Source: Sediminibacterium sp.
GTDB lineage: Bacteria > Bacteroidota > Bacteroidia > Chitinophagales > Chitinophagaceae
Direction: 5' to 3'
DNA length: 64,000 nucleotides
Assembly (NCBI GenBank): GCA_016786865.1
Contig: JAEUVE010000022.1
Span: 165,200-229,199 of the forward strand
Position numbers and translations under genes: made by a program. Every line of letters starts with the position of its first letter. Within the stretch, counting starts at the first letter, position 1. Shown here in pieces: positions 20,692 through 29,795 of this stretch. The notes under the pieces were generated by a model. The model had not been told where the DNA came from. It ran no database searches and saw only the letters and a list, made by a program, of their open reading frames with translations.

Positions 20692-20844
20692 ATGGAAGCA
20701 AAACAATCTTCAGGTAAATATTGGGCATTATGCTTTTTCTGGTTAGCTGTAATGATCACGATGCTGGTAGTATATCGCGAGTTTTTCTGGCTGGCGTTGC
20801 CCGGTACAGTAACCTATTTTGCGAAGGCCATGGATCTCATGTAG
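20692..20844 (+). CDS. Small membrane protein (50 aa), unknown
   Basis: Starting at the ATG at 20692 the product is MEAKQSSGKYWALCFFWLAV followed by a continuing hydrophobic stretch (MITMLVVY) and a second, weaker one (FFWLALPGTVTYFAKAMDLM). One definite transmembrane helix spans about residues 10-28. The frame is open further upstream to 20581, but that part overlaps the TSUP gene and reads like non-coding. A hairpin terminator lies 22 bases downstream. It probably ends the transcript that includes ppa. I do not recognise the family. Confidence 0.6.
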   Translation: MEAKQSSGKYWALCFFWLAVMITMLVVYREFFWLALPGTVTYFAKAMDLM

Positions 20845-20866
20845 TCTGCAACCAACTGATATAGAA

Positions 20867-20895
20867 AATCCCTCCGGTCATCCGGGGGGATTTTT
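20867..20895. terminator. Hairpin terminator between convergent genes
   Basis: AATCCCTCCGG and CCGGGGGGATT pair over 11 positions with one G-T wobble around a TCAT loop, followed by TTTTT on the plus strand. It ends the plus-strand run. The convergent NlpC/P60 gene stops at 20931, so it may serve both strands. Confidence 0.75.
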
Positions 20896-20930
20896 ATTTG
20901 GTATTCAATGGCTAAAAATCAGTAGGCTGC

Positions 20931-21698
20931 TCAGCGGTAAGATTTGATCAACCGGAGCCGGTGGGTGCGTTCTCCCGTATCGGAACGGATGATTCCCATA
21001 TTGTCTATTTTATCAATCCTGACCTTTCCAGAGGAGTGAATAATCGTTGCTGCATCCAGTAAGATACCTACATGGGTAATGCGCCCCTCTTCGTTGTCGA
21101 AAAATGCCAAATCGCCTGTAACTGCTTCCTGCAGGAATCCTACTACTTCACCCAGTTCTGCCTGCTGATAAGCATCGCGCGGAAGCGACTTATTAAAAAA
21201 ACGATATACCTGCTGGGCATAACCGCTGCAGTCTATACCAAATACAGACCGGCCTCCCCAGAGATAGGGTGTATGCAGATAACCCATTGCTATCTGGCGA
21301 ATCTGGCCAGGTTCAAAAATGGCTGCTGCCGGATTCGCTAATACTCCCCGGTAAGCAAAATGGAATGGACCAATTTGGGCGGTACTGTTCTGAAACAATC
21401 CCAGCGAAGCACCCATGGGAATCTGCATGGGCGTTCCATCCAGCTCCATTGGGTTCACAAAATCTGCAGCAAGTTGTATCCCTGCAGCCTCCGCCTGCTC
21501 ATCGGAAACTTCCAGCAGTTGTGAACGTTGACACCAGCCTTCATAACCATCATAGCTACAACGAATTTTTACAAAATCTTTGGTACTGTCCAGTACGGTT
21601 GCCGTTTCACCAAACAAAAGCTGACTCACCATTTCGCTCCTATGCGCTGCTTCTGCTCTTAAAGGCGCAGCTGCAGTATATCCAACAAGATAACCCAT
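20931..21698 (-). CDS. C40 (NlpC/P60) peptidoglycan endopeptidase with SH3-like domains
   Basis: This 255-residue protein belongs to the gamma-D-glutamyl-diamino-acid endopeptidases that cut peptidoglycan stem peptides. The catalytic domain at the C-terminal half has Cys157 (FGIDCSGYAQQVYR), His209 (RITHVGILL) and a third polar His221 (IIHSSGKVRID). The N-terminal half looks like bacterial SH3 domains (LLFGETATVLDSTKDFVKIRC, split LLFGETATVLD / STKDFVKIRC), as in YkfC-type enzymes. There is no clear signal peptide: the start MGYLVGYTAAAPLRAEA is only mildly hydrophobic. It may act on recycled muropeptides in the cytoplasm, but that is a guess. Confidence 0.9.
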   Translation of the reverse strand: MGYLVGYTAAAPLRAEAAHRSEMVSQLLFGETATVLDSTKDFVKIRCSYDGYEGWCQRSQLLEVSDEQAEAAGIQLAADFVNPMELDGTPMQIPMGASLGLFQNSTAQIGPFHFAYRGVLANPAAAIFEPGQIRQIAMGYLHTPYLWGGRSVFGIDCSGYAQQVYRFFNKSLPRDAYQQAELGEVVGFLQEAVTGDLAFFDNEEGRITHVGILLDAATIIHSSGKVRIDKIDNMGIIRSDTGERTHRLRLIKSYR

Positions 21699-21769
21699 GA
21701 AAAAAATTTAAGGAAAGGTATGGAAATTTATGTGCATTGCATCTTACCACAAATGCATAAATTAGAAGT

Positions 21770-22336
21770 GTGCAGCGAAATGAGTATCAACATATCAGTG
21801 ATCAGGAACTGCTTAACCGCTTTCATGCCGACCACAATAAACAGTGGCTGGGCATTTTGCTGGAACGATACACTTTGCTCTTGTTGGGGGTATGCATGAA
21901 GTACCTCAAAAACGAGGAGGAAGCCAAAGACGCCGTACAGCAAATATTTTTGAAGGCATTGAGTGAGTTCGAAAAGTACCCGGTAACTTATCCCAAAAGC
22001 TGGTTGTACAAAGTAGCCAGCAATCACTGTTTGATGAAACTGAGGAACAACCGGATCAATGTACCCATTTCGGATGCCACACCTATCACCGAAGCAACAG
22101 CAGATATTGATGAGTTTCAGGCCAAGGAAGTTTCACTAAGCTTGTTAGAAGCAAGCCTGAATAAATTAAACAGGGAACAACAAACCTGTATTACTTTATT
22201 TTACCTCCGTAAAAAAAGTTATCAGGAGATCTGTAATCAAACGGGATATACGCTGTTACAGGTAAAAAGCCATATTCAGAATGGTAAAAGAAACCTGAAA
22301 ATGATCATGGAAAAAATGCAAAAACAGCATGACTAA
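21770..22336 (+). CDS. ECF-type RNA polymerase sigma factor
   Basis: A 188-residue sigma-70 family protein. Region 2 is seen as LGVCMKYLKNEEEAKDAVQQIFLKALSEF (split LGVCMKYLKNEEEAKD / AVQQIFLKALSEF), and region 4 as LNREQQTCITLFYLRKKSYQEICN (split LNREQQTCITLFYL / RKKSYQEICN) followed by the recognition helix LLQVKSHIQNGKRNLK. The start is a GTG at 21770, because an in-frame TAA lies 12 bases upstream and the next ATG falls inside region 2. The stop overlaps the next gene by eight bases, which suggests coupling with the small membrane protein as partner. The regulated genes are not visible. Confidence 0.92.
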   Translation: MQRNEYQHISDQELLNRFHADHNKQWLGILLERYTLLLLGVCMKYLKNEEEAKDAVQQIFLKALSEFEKYPVTYPKSWLYKVASNHCLMKLRNNRINVPISDATPITEATADIDEFQAKEVSLSLLEASLNKLNREQQTCITLFYLRKKSYQEICNQTGYTLLQVKSHIQNGKRNLKMIMEKMQKQHD

Positions 22337-22685
22337 CCGGAAAAACATATTCAATGATGAAAGCAATCTGAATGAGGAGGAACTGATGAAGTACCTCAGC
22401 GGAAAATCTTCGGATGAAGCGCGTTTTGCTATTGAACAACAAATGGCCGACTCTGCTTTTATCAACGATGGCATAGAGGGGCTGCAGCAATTGGGGAGTC
22501 CGGAAAAAATTCGGGCACTGAAAGATCAGCTCAACAAACAGCTGCAAAAGGAAACCACCAAAAGAACCCACCGCAAAAAAAAGCGTGGAATAGCAGACCA
22601 GCAATGGCTGATTGTAGCCATTTTAGCCATCCTGCTCCTTTGTATCGCCGGCTATCTGATGATTCATTTCAACACCTCAACATAA
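22329..22685 (+). CDS. Small membrane protein coupled to the ECF sigma factor, candidate anti-sigma
   Basis: A 118-residue protein whose start lies inside the last codons of the sigma factor gene. The N-terminal part (NEEELMKYLSGKSSDEARFAIE) resembles the short helical head of anti-sigma proteins that count on an ELxxYLxG segment. A very basic stretch follows (QKETTKRTHRKKKRG), then one transmembrane helix at about 90-112 and a short tail. No zinc-binding HxxxCxxC is present, so it is not a classical ZAS domain. The role as sigma regulator is inferred from overlap, topology and this head motif. Confidence 0.65.
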   Translation: MTNRKNIFNDESNLNEEELMKYLSGKSSDEARFAIEQQMADSAFINDGIEGLQQLGSPEKIRALKDQLNKQLQKETTKRTHRKKKRGIADQQWLIVAILAILLLCIAGYLMIHFNTST

Positions 22686-22697
22686 ATGATTGCCTGG

Positions 22698-23213
22698 TTA
22701 TCTGCACAAACGACGAACCAATAGTTCCTGCACCGGATAAGCTTCGGCCAATGTATGGGCCTGTGCCAGTTCAAAATCGGCAAAATCAAATCCGGGGGCT
22801 ACGGTGCAGCCTACCAGAGAATAGGCCCCCTGTGTTTCCGATGCAAACCAGCAACCTGCGGGCACTACTGCCTGGTATACTTCTCCTGCCTGCACATCCC
22901 TTCCCAAACGAATTAAAGAATAACCCTGCTGTGGATCCAGCACATGTATCAGCAAGGCATCCCCCTCATAAAAATGCCAGCATTCATCACTCTTTATCCG
23001 ATGAAAAGCAGAAAAATTCCCCTTCAGGAGTAAAAAATAAATGGCCGTGGAGAATAATCTGCTGCCGCCGAAACGATGCGGCAGGGCATCCTGCGAAATC
23101 ACTTCTCCGGACCGATACGTTTCCTTGTAATACCCACCTTCTGGATGAGCGGATAAACCATAGGATTGTATCAGCTCTTCCGGTCTGTTTGAGCTATTGA
23201 TCTCTGATTGCAT
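22698..23213 (-). CDS. Cupin-fold protein, DUF985 family
   Basis: A 171-residue protein that fits the DUF985 (Cupin_5) family throughout. It opens SYGLSAHPEGGYYKETYRS, followed by STAIYFLLLKGNFSAFHRIKSDECWHFYEG (split STAIYFLLLKGNFSA / FHRIKSDECWHFYEG), which holds the cupin metal-site His and Glu residues, and then PAGCWFASE and GCTVAPGFDFADFELA. The biochemical role of the family is not established, although a sugar or small-metabolite binding role is often suspected. It converges on the sigma-factor pair with a 12-base gap. Confidence 0.88.
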   Translation of the reverse strand: MQSEINSSNRPEELIQSYGLSAHPEGGYYKETYRSGEVISQDALPHRFGGSRLFSTAIYFLLLKGNFSAFHRIKSDECWHFYEGDALLIHVLDPQQGYSLIRLGRDVQAGEVYQAVVPAGCWFASETQGAYSLVGCTVAPGFDFADFELAQAHTLAEAYPVQELLVRRLCR

Positions 23214-23383
23214 GATTGGATAATTCTGTGAACGGGTTCTAAGATACGGTGAAATAACCCCGCCATTGTAGTAAAATCAATATAAATTTCTGAAAAATTG
23301 ATATCATATCCCTTTCATGGTGTGTTTTTTATTATCTTGGACCCACAATCCCCCCAACTACATTCACAATAGAAATTTGAAAA

Positions 23384-24019
23384 ATGAACAAATTCAGGGA
23401 CCAGCTTCTCAATGAACCTGCCACAAATTTTGGTGGTATGCCTGCTACAGATGAAAAAAAACTTTTCATTACCAGATCTACCGATATTTCCGGTATACTC
23501 GAATCTGATAACGACATTGTACTGGATGGCAATTTCAATGGAGTGCTTTACAGCAAAAAAACCATTCATATTACGCAAACCGGTATGGTGAAAGGGGTCA
23601 TTGTCTGCAATGAAATTAAAGTAGAAGGGGAAGTAGAAGGATCCATCTATGGTTTGAAGGTCAACCTGTGCAAGGACTCCATTCTGAAGGGTACGATTCA
23701 CTGTACCATCATCAATACCGAAATGAACCAGTTTGTGGAGGCCAACATCAAATTACTCTGCCTGGAAAAATCGGTATACGACTCCAGCTCTAAGGAACTC
23801 TTTGGTCAGTTGAAAGATGTATTCAACAAGAATAATAAAGAGAATAATTACATCAGCATCTTCCAGAAAAAACTGGATGAAATCAAACCATCCACCAAGT
23901 TCTACTACAAGCAGGCAGATGCCACTTCCGACAATACATATTTGTCTGGTGGCTCAACCGGAATTGACCAGGACAGCCTCGATGAATTTCGCGACGACTC
24001 TGGCGCACCGGACGCATAA
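23384..24019 (+). CDS. Bactofilin-family polymer-forming cytoskeletal protein
   Basis: A 211-residue protein with a central bactofilin domain (about 25-125). Its regular beta-helix rungs are LFITRSTDISGILESDNDIV (20), LDGNFNGVLYSKKTIHI, GMVKGVIVCNEIKVEGEVEG and SIYGLKVNLCKDSILKGTI. Bactofilins polymerise without nucleotide at the membrane and organise cell shape, stalks or wall enzymes. A longer charged, disordered C-terminal tail (about 130-211) ends with DEFRDDSGAPDA. It is monocistronic: a 170-base gap precedes it and a terminator follows. Confidence 0.85.
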   Translation: MNKFRDQLLNEPATNFGGMPATDEKKLFITRSTDISGILESDNDIVLDGNFNGVLYSKKTIHITQTGMVKGVIVCNEIKVEGEVEGSIYGLKVNLCKDSILKGTIHCTIINTEMNQFVEANIKLLCLEKSVYDSSSKELFGQLKDVFNKNNKENNYISIFQKKLDEIKPSTKFYYKQADATSDNTYLSGGSTGIDQDSLDEFRDDSGAPDA

Positions 24020-24039
24020 GATTATCCAAACCATCTATA

Positions 24040-24073
24040 AAAAGCGGAAGCCGGCTGGTTTCCGCTTTTTTTT
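24040..24073 (+). terminator. Terminator after the bactofilin gene
   Basis: AAGCGGAAGCC and GGTTTCCGCTT form a hairpin with one mismatch or bulge around a short loop, followed by a run of about eight T. It lies 20 bases after the bactofilin stop. Confidence 0.75.
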
Positions 24074-24146
24074 GCCCATCCAGGCAGGAGGCTTTCGTAC
24101 TTGCCTTGAATTCAGTAACTTGTTCATCAACCAACTACTACTGATT

Positions 24147-27100
24147 ATGCAAACTCATTCCCGGGTTCTAGGCTGCATCATGCTGCTTGCCATCATGTTG
24201 CCTGCTATTGACCTCCCTGCACAAAAAGCCATTTCCGATTCTATGCTGAAAGGGATGAACTGGCGAAACATCGGCCCCAACAGAGGCGGGCGCTCACTAG
24301 GTATTGCCGGCAGTTCCAAACGCAAAATGGAATATTATTTCGGCGCTGTAGGCGGTGGCTTATGGAAAACCACCGATGGCGGATTAAACTGGAAACCGGT
24401 TACCGACGGACAAATCAACAGTTCCTCGGTAGGTGCCGTAGCTGTTTCCGAAACCAATCCCGATATCATTTATATCGGAACCGGCGAAACGGAATTTCGC
24501 GGTAACATCATGCAGGGAGATGGTGTTTATAAATCCGTTGACGGAGGCAAGACCTGGAAAAATATGGGGCTTACCAATACCCAGTCCATTTCCAGGGTAC
24601 GCATCCATCCAACCAATCCAGACATTGTTTATGTAGCCGCACTCGGGCATGCATTTGGCCCCAATGAAGAGCGTGGTGTTTTTAAAACCACAGACGGAGG
24701 CAAGACCTGGAAAAAAGTATTGTACAAAGGACCCAAAGCAGGAGCCGAAGACCTGGTGATTGATCCCCGGAATCCGGAGACCATTTATGCCAGTATCTGG
24801 GAAGTGTACAGGACCCCTTATAAAATGTGGGCAGATACAGGTACTTCTGCATTATACAAATCCACCGATGGTGGCAATACCTGGACCAACCTTACCAAAA
24901 ACACCGGCATGCCCAAAGGTCCTGTTGGAAAAATTGGTGTAACGGTATCTCCGGCCAACCCCAATCGGGTGTGGGCCATTGTTGAAGCCAACGACGGCGG
25001 ACTTTATCGTTCTGATGACGGGGGCAGCAGCTGGAAGATGGTAAATGATGAAAGAAAACTGCGTCAGCGCGCATTCTACTACTCCCGCATTGTAGCAGAT
25101 CCCAAAGACAGCAACACGGTATATGGCTTGAACGTAAACTTTTATCGTTCTACCGATGGAGGAAAAACATTTAAAGCGGTGAAATTGCCACACGAAGATT
25201 CGCATGATCTGTGGATCGATCCCACCGATCCCTTGCGCATGGCACATGCCAATGATGGTGGTGGAACAGTTACGAATAATGGAGGCATGAGCTGGACCGA
25301 CGAAGATTTTCCCACTGCTCAATTATACCATATCACCATCACCAACGATTTTCCTTACCAGGTAGCAGGTGCACAGCAAGACAACAGTACCATTGCAGTT
25401 CCCAGTGAAGGATACAACAACAGAGCAGCCCGTACCAACTCTATGAAACCGGGAATCGGATTTGCTTATCCTGTAGGCGGAGGTGAAAGCGGTTATATTG
25501 CACAGGATCCAAAGAATCCGGATATTTTTTATGCAGGAAGTCAGGGGGCTTTGCTCACCCGACTCAACAGAGTAACCGGACAGATCCGGGATGTACAGGT
25601 TTATCCAAGATTTTTCTCAGGAGAGGAAGCAAAAACATTACCGGAAAGATGGCAATGGACTTACCCGATAGTGTTCTCCCCCGTTGATCCCAAAAGATTG
25701 TACACCTGCTCGCAGCATGTGTGGATGACGACCGATGAGGGCCAGAGTTGGGAAAAAATCAGCCCTGATCTTACTTACGCAGATACGGCCACACTCGGTG
25801 TAAGTGGCGGGGTCATTACCCGCGACATGAACGGACCGGAAATTTATGCTACCGTATTTGCCCTGGCACCTTCTTTTCATGATGTTAATATTATTTGGGC
25901 AGGTTCCGACGATGGGTTGGTCCATATTACGCTGGATGGCGGTAAAAATTGGAAAAACATTACGCCTCCGGATATGCCAAAGAACACAAGGGTAAGCATC
26001 ATTGAAGCATCGCATTTTGATGCCGGTACCGCATATATCGCAGCCAAGCGATACCAGATGAACGACCGTACACCCTATATTTATAAAACCACCGATTATG
26101 GTAAAACCTGGAAGAAGATTATCCGGGGCATTCGTTCGGATGATTATGTACACGCAGTAAGAGAAGACATTACCCGAAAAGGGTTGTTGTATGCAGGTAC
26201 AGAACATGGCATCTGGGTTTCCTATGATGATGGAGAGAACTGGCAGTCCCTCCGCCTCAACCTCCCCGATGTGCAGGTAGCAGACCTGGCGGTAACAGAA
26301 AAAGACCTGGTCATTGGCACACACGGCCGATCCATCTATGTACTGGATGATATTGAACCCATAAGAGCTTTCCATCCGGAAACAAGTATTACCGGCTCCT
26401 ATTTGTACCGCCCCTATTATGCTGTAAGAAATGTTCAGAAAGCCGTATTCCAGTACCACCTGGAAAAAGAGGCAACTGATCTACAACTGGATATACTGGA
26501 TGCTAACGGAAAAATGATACAAACATTCCGTGGCGAAAAAGCTAAGCCTGCAGGAGAAGCAGACGAAGATGATTACAGGAAACCAGCAGCCCCTTCTATG
26601 AAAGCAGGATTAAATAAATTTGAATGGGACCTGCGCTACCCGGCAGCCACCTCCTTCAAGGGAATGATTCTCTGGGGAGCCAATCCCAACAACGGACCGC
26701 TGGCCCTGCCTGGCAATTACCAGGTACGATTAACTGTTGCCGGCAAAGAATTCACCCAACCCTTCGAGATCAAACTAGATCCGCGTATTACCGATATCAG
26801 TCGGACCGACCTGGAGGAAAAATTCAATCTGGCTGTACAGATCCGCGACCAAGTAAGCAGGGCTAATGAAGCCGTGATTAAAATCAGAAGCATCAAAGAT
26901 AAAATCACCTCTGCCGGCCTGGCTGCCAAAAACAAGCAGCTGATTGACCAGTTGTCGGCAATTGAAGAGCAGCTTTACCAGGTAAAAAACCAGAGCTCTC
27001 AGGATCCACTGAATTTCCCAATAAGGCTCAACAACAAACTGGCATCCTTGGGACGTGTGGTAGAAACCGGAGACTACAAACCAACCAATGGATCGTATAA

Positions 27101-27191
27101 AGTGTTTGATGAACTGAAGACAGAACTGGCGGTTCAGTTAAATAAACTGGATGCCTTGCTGAAGACGAAAGAGATCGGGAAGTTCTTATAA
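24147..27191 (+). CDS. Secreted Asp-box (BNR/VPS10-sortilin-like) beta-propeller protein
   Basis: From the ATG at 24147 the product has 1014 residues. The open frame extends further upstream, across the terminator, without support. A signal peptide spans about 1-27 (HSRVLGCIMLLAIMLPAI, ending LPAQ). At least nine Asp-box turns of the S/T-x-D-x-G-x-x-W type follow (KTTDGGLNWKPV, KSVDGGKTWKNM, KTTDGGKTWKKV, KSTDGGNTWTNL, RSDDGGSSWKMV, MTTDEGQSWEKI, ITLDGGKNWKNI, KTTDYGKTWKKI, VSYDDGENWQSL), indicating one or two large propellers as in sortilin/VPS10 and xyloglucanase-like proteins. The C-terminal quarter has a coiled-coil-like segment. No catalytic acid is certain, so enzyme or binding function is open. 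Confidence 0.85.
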   Translation: MQTHSRVLGCIMLLAIMLPAIDLPAQKAISDSMLKGMNWRNIGPNRGGRSLGIAGSSKRKMEYYFGAVGGGLWKTTDGGLNWKPVTDGQINSSSVGAVAVSETNPDIIYIGTGETEFRGNIMQGDGVYKSVDGGKTWKNMGLTNTQSISRVRIHPTNPDIVYVAALGHAFGPNEERGVFKTTDGGKTWKKVLYKGPKAGAEDLVIDPRNPETIYASIWEVYRTPYKMWADTGTSALYKSTDGGNTWTNLTKNTGMPKGPVGKIGVTVSPANPNRVWAIVEANDGGLYRSDDGGSSWKMVNDERKLRQRAFYYSRIVADPKDSNTVYGLNVNFYRSTDGGKTFKAVKLPHEDSHDLWIDPTDPLRMAHANDGGGTVTNNGGMSWTDEDFPTAQLYHITITNDFPYQVAGAQQDNSTIAVPSEGYNNRAARTNSMKPGIGFAYPVGGGESGYIAQDPKNPDIFYAGSQGALLTRLNRVTGQIRDVQVYPRFFSGEEAKTLPERWQWTYPIVFSPVDPKRLYTCSQHVWMTTDEGQSWEKISPDLTYADTATLGVSGGVITRDMNGPEIYATVFALAPSFHDVNIIWAGSDDGLVHITLDGGKNWKNITPPDMPKNTRVSIIEASHFDAGTAYIAAKRYQMNDRTPYIYKTTDYGKTWKKIIRGIRSDDYVHAVREDITRKGLLYAGTEHGIWVSYDDGENWQSLRLNLPDVQVADLAVTEKDLVIGTHGRSIYVLDDIEPIRAFHPETSITGSYLYRPYYAVRNVQKAVFQYHLEKEATDLQLDILDANGKMIQTFRGEKAKPAGEADEDDYRKPAAPSMKAGLNKFEWDLRYPAATSFKGMILWGANPNNGPLALPGNYQVRLTVAGKEFTQPFEIKLDPRITDISRTDLEEKFNLAVQIRDQVSRANEAVIKIRSIKDKITSAGLAAKNKQLIDQLSAIEEQLYQVKNQSSQDPLNFPIRLNNKLASLGRVVETGDYKPTNGSYKVFDELKTELAVQLNKLDALLKTKEIGKFL

Positions 27192-27211
27192 AAACTTTCA
27201 ATCCTTCCAAA

Positions 27212-27250
27212 GAAAAGCCCCCAAAAGCCAGCCAGGAATTGGGGGTTTTT
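27212..27250 (+). terminator. Terminator after the Asp-box protein gene
   Basis: CCCCCAA (27218-27224) and TTGGGGG (27239-27245) form the hairpin stem, followed directly by TTTTT. It lies about 20 bases after the stop codon. Confidence 0.7.
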
Positions 27251-27387
27251 CTTTACCTGTATTCTAAAATATTTTAGCAACCAAAAGCAATAGTTGGTAA
27301 TATCATTGCCCCAGGCATATCAACAGTTTTTGTACTTATTTATAAGACTATCCCGGCAGATTTGTTAGTATACTTGCGTTGTTGTAT

Positions 27388-29724
27388 CTAAAACTCAATT
27401 TTGTAGCTCAGGTTCGGTATTATTACAGATGAAAGATCTTTTTCGATTCTGTTGGTTCTACTGTTGTATTTGAATCCATAAAAATCCGACTGATTGGTAA
27501 GGTTCAGGATTTTTAAAGCAAATTCACGGGAAGTTTTCTTCCGGTTGATCTTATAGCTTGCCGTAAAATGAATATTCAGAGAGGGAGCAACCTGCATACC
27601 AAAAGCATTTTTTTCATCGTATATAATGTCTTTTGCAGTATTAGACAAGGCTTCATTTACCGGTGAATACCTGCTTCCGCCCTGGTAGGTAGCCCTTGCG
27701 TTCAGGCTTAGTATATTTTGTTTAGATCTTCCCGTTTGCCATTCTTTTCCAAATAAAGCATTAAACACATAACTCCTGTTATACCGTGTTCTGCGCCACA
27801 AGTTATCGCCTCCTTTGTACTCAGCATTGAAAACAGATGCTGTTAATAAATAATAATACCCTTTCGATAAATACTTTTCAAACGTTATATCCACACCATA
27901 ATTTCTACCGACACCTTTGTTTTCCAGTTTCTCTGCCAAAAACCAGTCTCCCTGCAGATTGAGAAAAGAAAATGAGCTGTCTGGAATGACCGGAACATTA
28001 AACAATTGCTGGAAATAAGGCTCAATCCTTAAGCGCACAACCTCGTTGATCTTCCAATCATAACTGAGTACAAAGTGGTGTGCTTTGGTAAAATCAAGGT
28101 TCTTATTAACCGCTTTCTGACCCGTTTGAAGTGAATTATTCAAATAAAAGTTTAACTGTTCCAGGCGGCTGTGTAATCCATAAGCAACGCCGATAGAATG
28201 CGTTTCATTGATCTGCCGGCGAATACCAAGCCTTGGTTCAATCGTATAATGATTATTCAGTGTAAAAAGCTGACCATTCACTCCTATATTCACTTTAAAC
28301 CTGCTCCCAAGCGCCAGTGATGAGCTGGTATATGCCGAAACCAATGTACTGTATCCTTTTGCATTTACAATCTCAACAGGCTGGCTGCCCGGCACGATTG
28401 AATTGTTGAGTAACAGGTTATATTTCATACCTGTTACCGTTATTCCTGTTCTGTTGGAGAAACCCGAACCAAACTTTTTATTGATAAAAGAAGAGAGCAC
28501 AACATTCAGGTTGCTATTGCCGATCTTACTAAACGGCGCTAAGTTTAGCCGGCTGTCTAATTGCTGTGTATTCCAGTCTACCTTACTTCCGGTTGCCGCC
28601 AGTGTTGTTTTAATATAAGCATTGTGCTTCAGGAAATAAAAATGACTTGCCCCAACTGCCAGCGTATATTGCTTTATATCGTCCTCATTCCTGTCTTTCT
28701 TATATTCCCATTTTAAACTGTCCATTACGGCTTTAGATGCTGCCTTGTCTATGAGCGCCATACCCCAAACAGTGAAGATACCGGCTTTTGAAGTGGGGAA
28801 ATTAAGTTTAAACGAAAGATCCTGGTATTTGATACTATTTGCATTGTCCGGCAACAATGGCGCCATTAAAGCGAGTGTTGAATAACGGTAATTGAAAAGA
28901 TACGATGATTGGCCTCCTTTTTTGAAAGGCCCTTCCGATGAAGCATCAATTCCGATGATACCAGCCTGAAAGGTATTTTCCTTTTTTTGATTATTCCCAT
29001 TTCTCATAGAGATATCGAAAACACCCGATATGGCATTATTGTATTCCGCCGGAAATGCCCCGGTAAAAAAGCCCGAGTTGGCCAGCATCTGACTACTCAA
29101 TGCCGTTAATGTTCCGCCCCCAAACACTTTCAGGTCGCCGAAATGATTAGGGGTAGGAATTTCAACGCCCTCCATTTTCCATTGTACAAATTTGGGGGCA
29201 TTTCCTCTTATGATAATTCCGTTTGCCTCCGTATTGCTTGCAACACCCGCAAAAGAGGAGGCCAGCCTGGCCGGATCATCAAAGCCTCCGGCAAAACGTT
29301 TTGCCTGTTCAACACTCAATATCCTGGCACTTACCGTGGCTGTTGAAAGAGGTAGCTGATCTTTTTTTATACGAGACCGAACAACAATTTCACCTAACCT
29401 GGCTACCTTCTGTTCAAGTCCGATCAGTACGAACGTTTCTTTTGCAGAACTTACAACCACATCCCGAATGAACGAAGGTTCATAGCCAGTACCTGTAGCC
29501 TGAATATTGTATCTTCCAACGGGAATATTGACGAAAACAAAGTTACCGGCACTATCCGCAGTAACATTTACGGGCTTGCCCTGGGAGAGCAATTCAACCG
29601 AAGCAAAACCAACCGGAATATTTGATACAAGATCAACTACCGATCCCCTGATGGTTTGAGTGGGCTGTGCCTGCAACCTGGCAAGCAACATAACAAAACT
29701 GAACAAGATCAAAACTCGAATCAT
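27388..29724 (-). CDS. TonB-dependent outer-membrane receptor with carboxypeptidase-regulatory-like N-domain
   Basis: A 778-residue receptor from the ATG at 29724 (a TTG eight codons earlier is also in frame). A signal peptide ends at LARLQAQ. A CarboxypepD_reg-like beta-sandwich follows (TIRGSVVDLVSNIPVGFASV). Next is a plug domain with SVEQAKRFAGGFDDPARLAS and a typical GIIIRGNAPKFVQWKMEGV (19), then a long 22-strand barrel with an aromatic end (SYKIEF). Such receptors import chelates or oligomers at TonB's expense. No SusD partner follows, so it is not a classic SusCD pair. It is the last gene of a minus-strand set after a phosphodiesterase and two regulators. Confidence 0.9.
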   Translation of the reverse strand: MIRVLILFSFVMLLARLQAQPTQTIRGSVVDLVSNIPVGFASVELLSQGKPVNVTADSAGNFVFVNIPVGRYNIQATGTGYEPSFIRDVVVSSAKETFVLIGLEQKVARLGEIVVRSRIKKDQLPLSTATVSARILSVEQAKRFAGGFDDPARLASSFAGVASNTEANGIIIRGNAPKFVQWKMEGVEIPTPNHFGDLKVFGGGTLTALSSQMLANSGFFTGAFPAEYNNAISGVFDISMRNGNNQKKENTFQAGIIGIDASSEGPFKKGGQSSYLFNYRYSTLALMAPLLPDNANSIKYQDLSFKLNFPTSKAGIFTVWGMALIDKAASKAVMDSLKWEYKKDRNEDDIKQYTLAVGASHFYFLKHNAYIKTTLAATGSKVDWNTQQLDSRLNLAPFSKIGNSNLNVVLSSFINKKFGSGFSNRTGITVTGMKYNLLLNNSIVPGSQPVEIVNAKGYSTLVSAYTSSSLALGSRFKVNIGVNGQLFTLNNHYTIEPRLGIRRQINETHSIGVAYGLHSRLEQLNFYLNNSLQTGQKAVNKNLDFTKAHHFVLSYDWKINEVVRLRIEPYFQQLFNVPVIPDSSFSFLNLQGDWFLAEKLENKGVGRNYGVDITFEKYLSKGYYYLLTASVFNAEYKGGDNLWRRTRYNRSYVFNALFGKEWQTGRSKQNILSLNARATYQGGSRYSPVNEALSNTAKDIIYDEKNAFGMQVAPSLNIHFTASYKINRKKTSREFALKILNLTNQSDFYGFKYNSRTNRIEKDLSSVIIPNLSYKIEF

Positions 29725-29795
29725 ATTGAATGGAATTAGAGAGCACAAAAGTCTTTCCTGTTCCTGTTTTATACAATACTGATTTGTCAGTAATC

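Noticed and set aside
23817..24146. N-terminal extension of the Asp-box protein
   Set aside because: It would cross the bactofilin C-terminus and its terminator, and a good signal peptide begins at 24147.
25638..26459. 273-residue minus-strand open frame inside the Asp-box gene
   Set aside because: Cys- and Ile-rich antisense frame without recognisable domains, opposite a clear coding gene.
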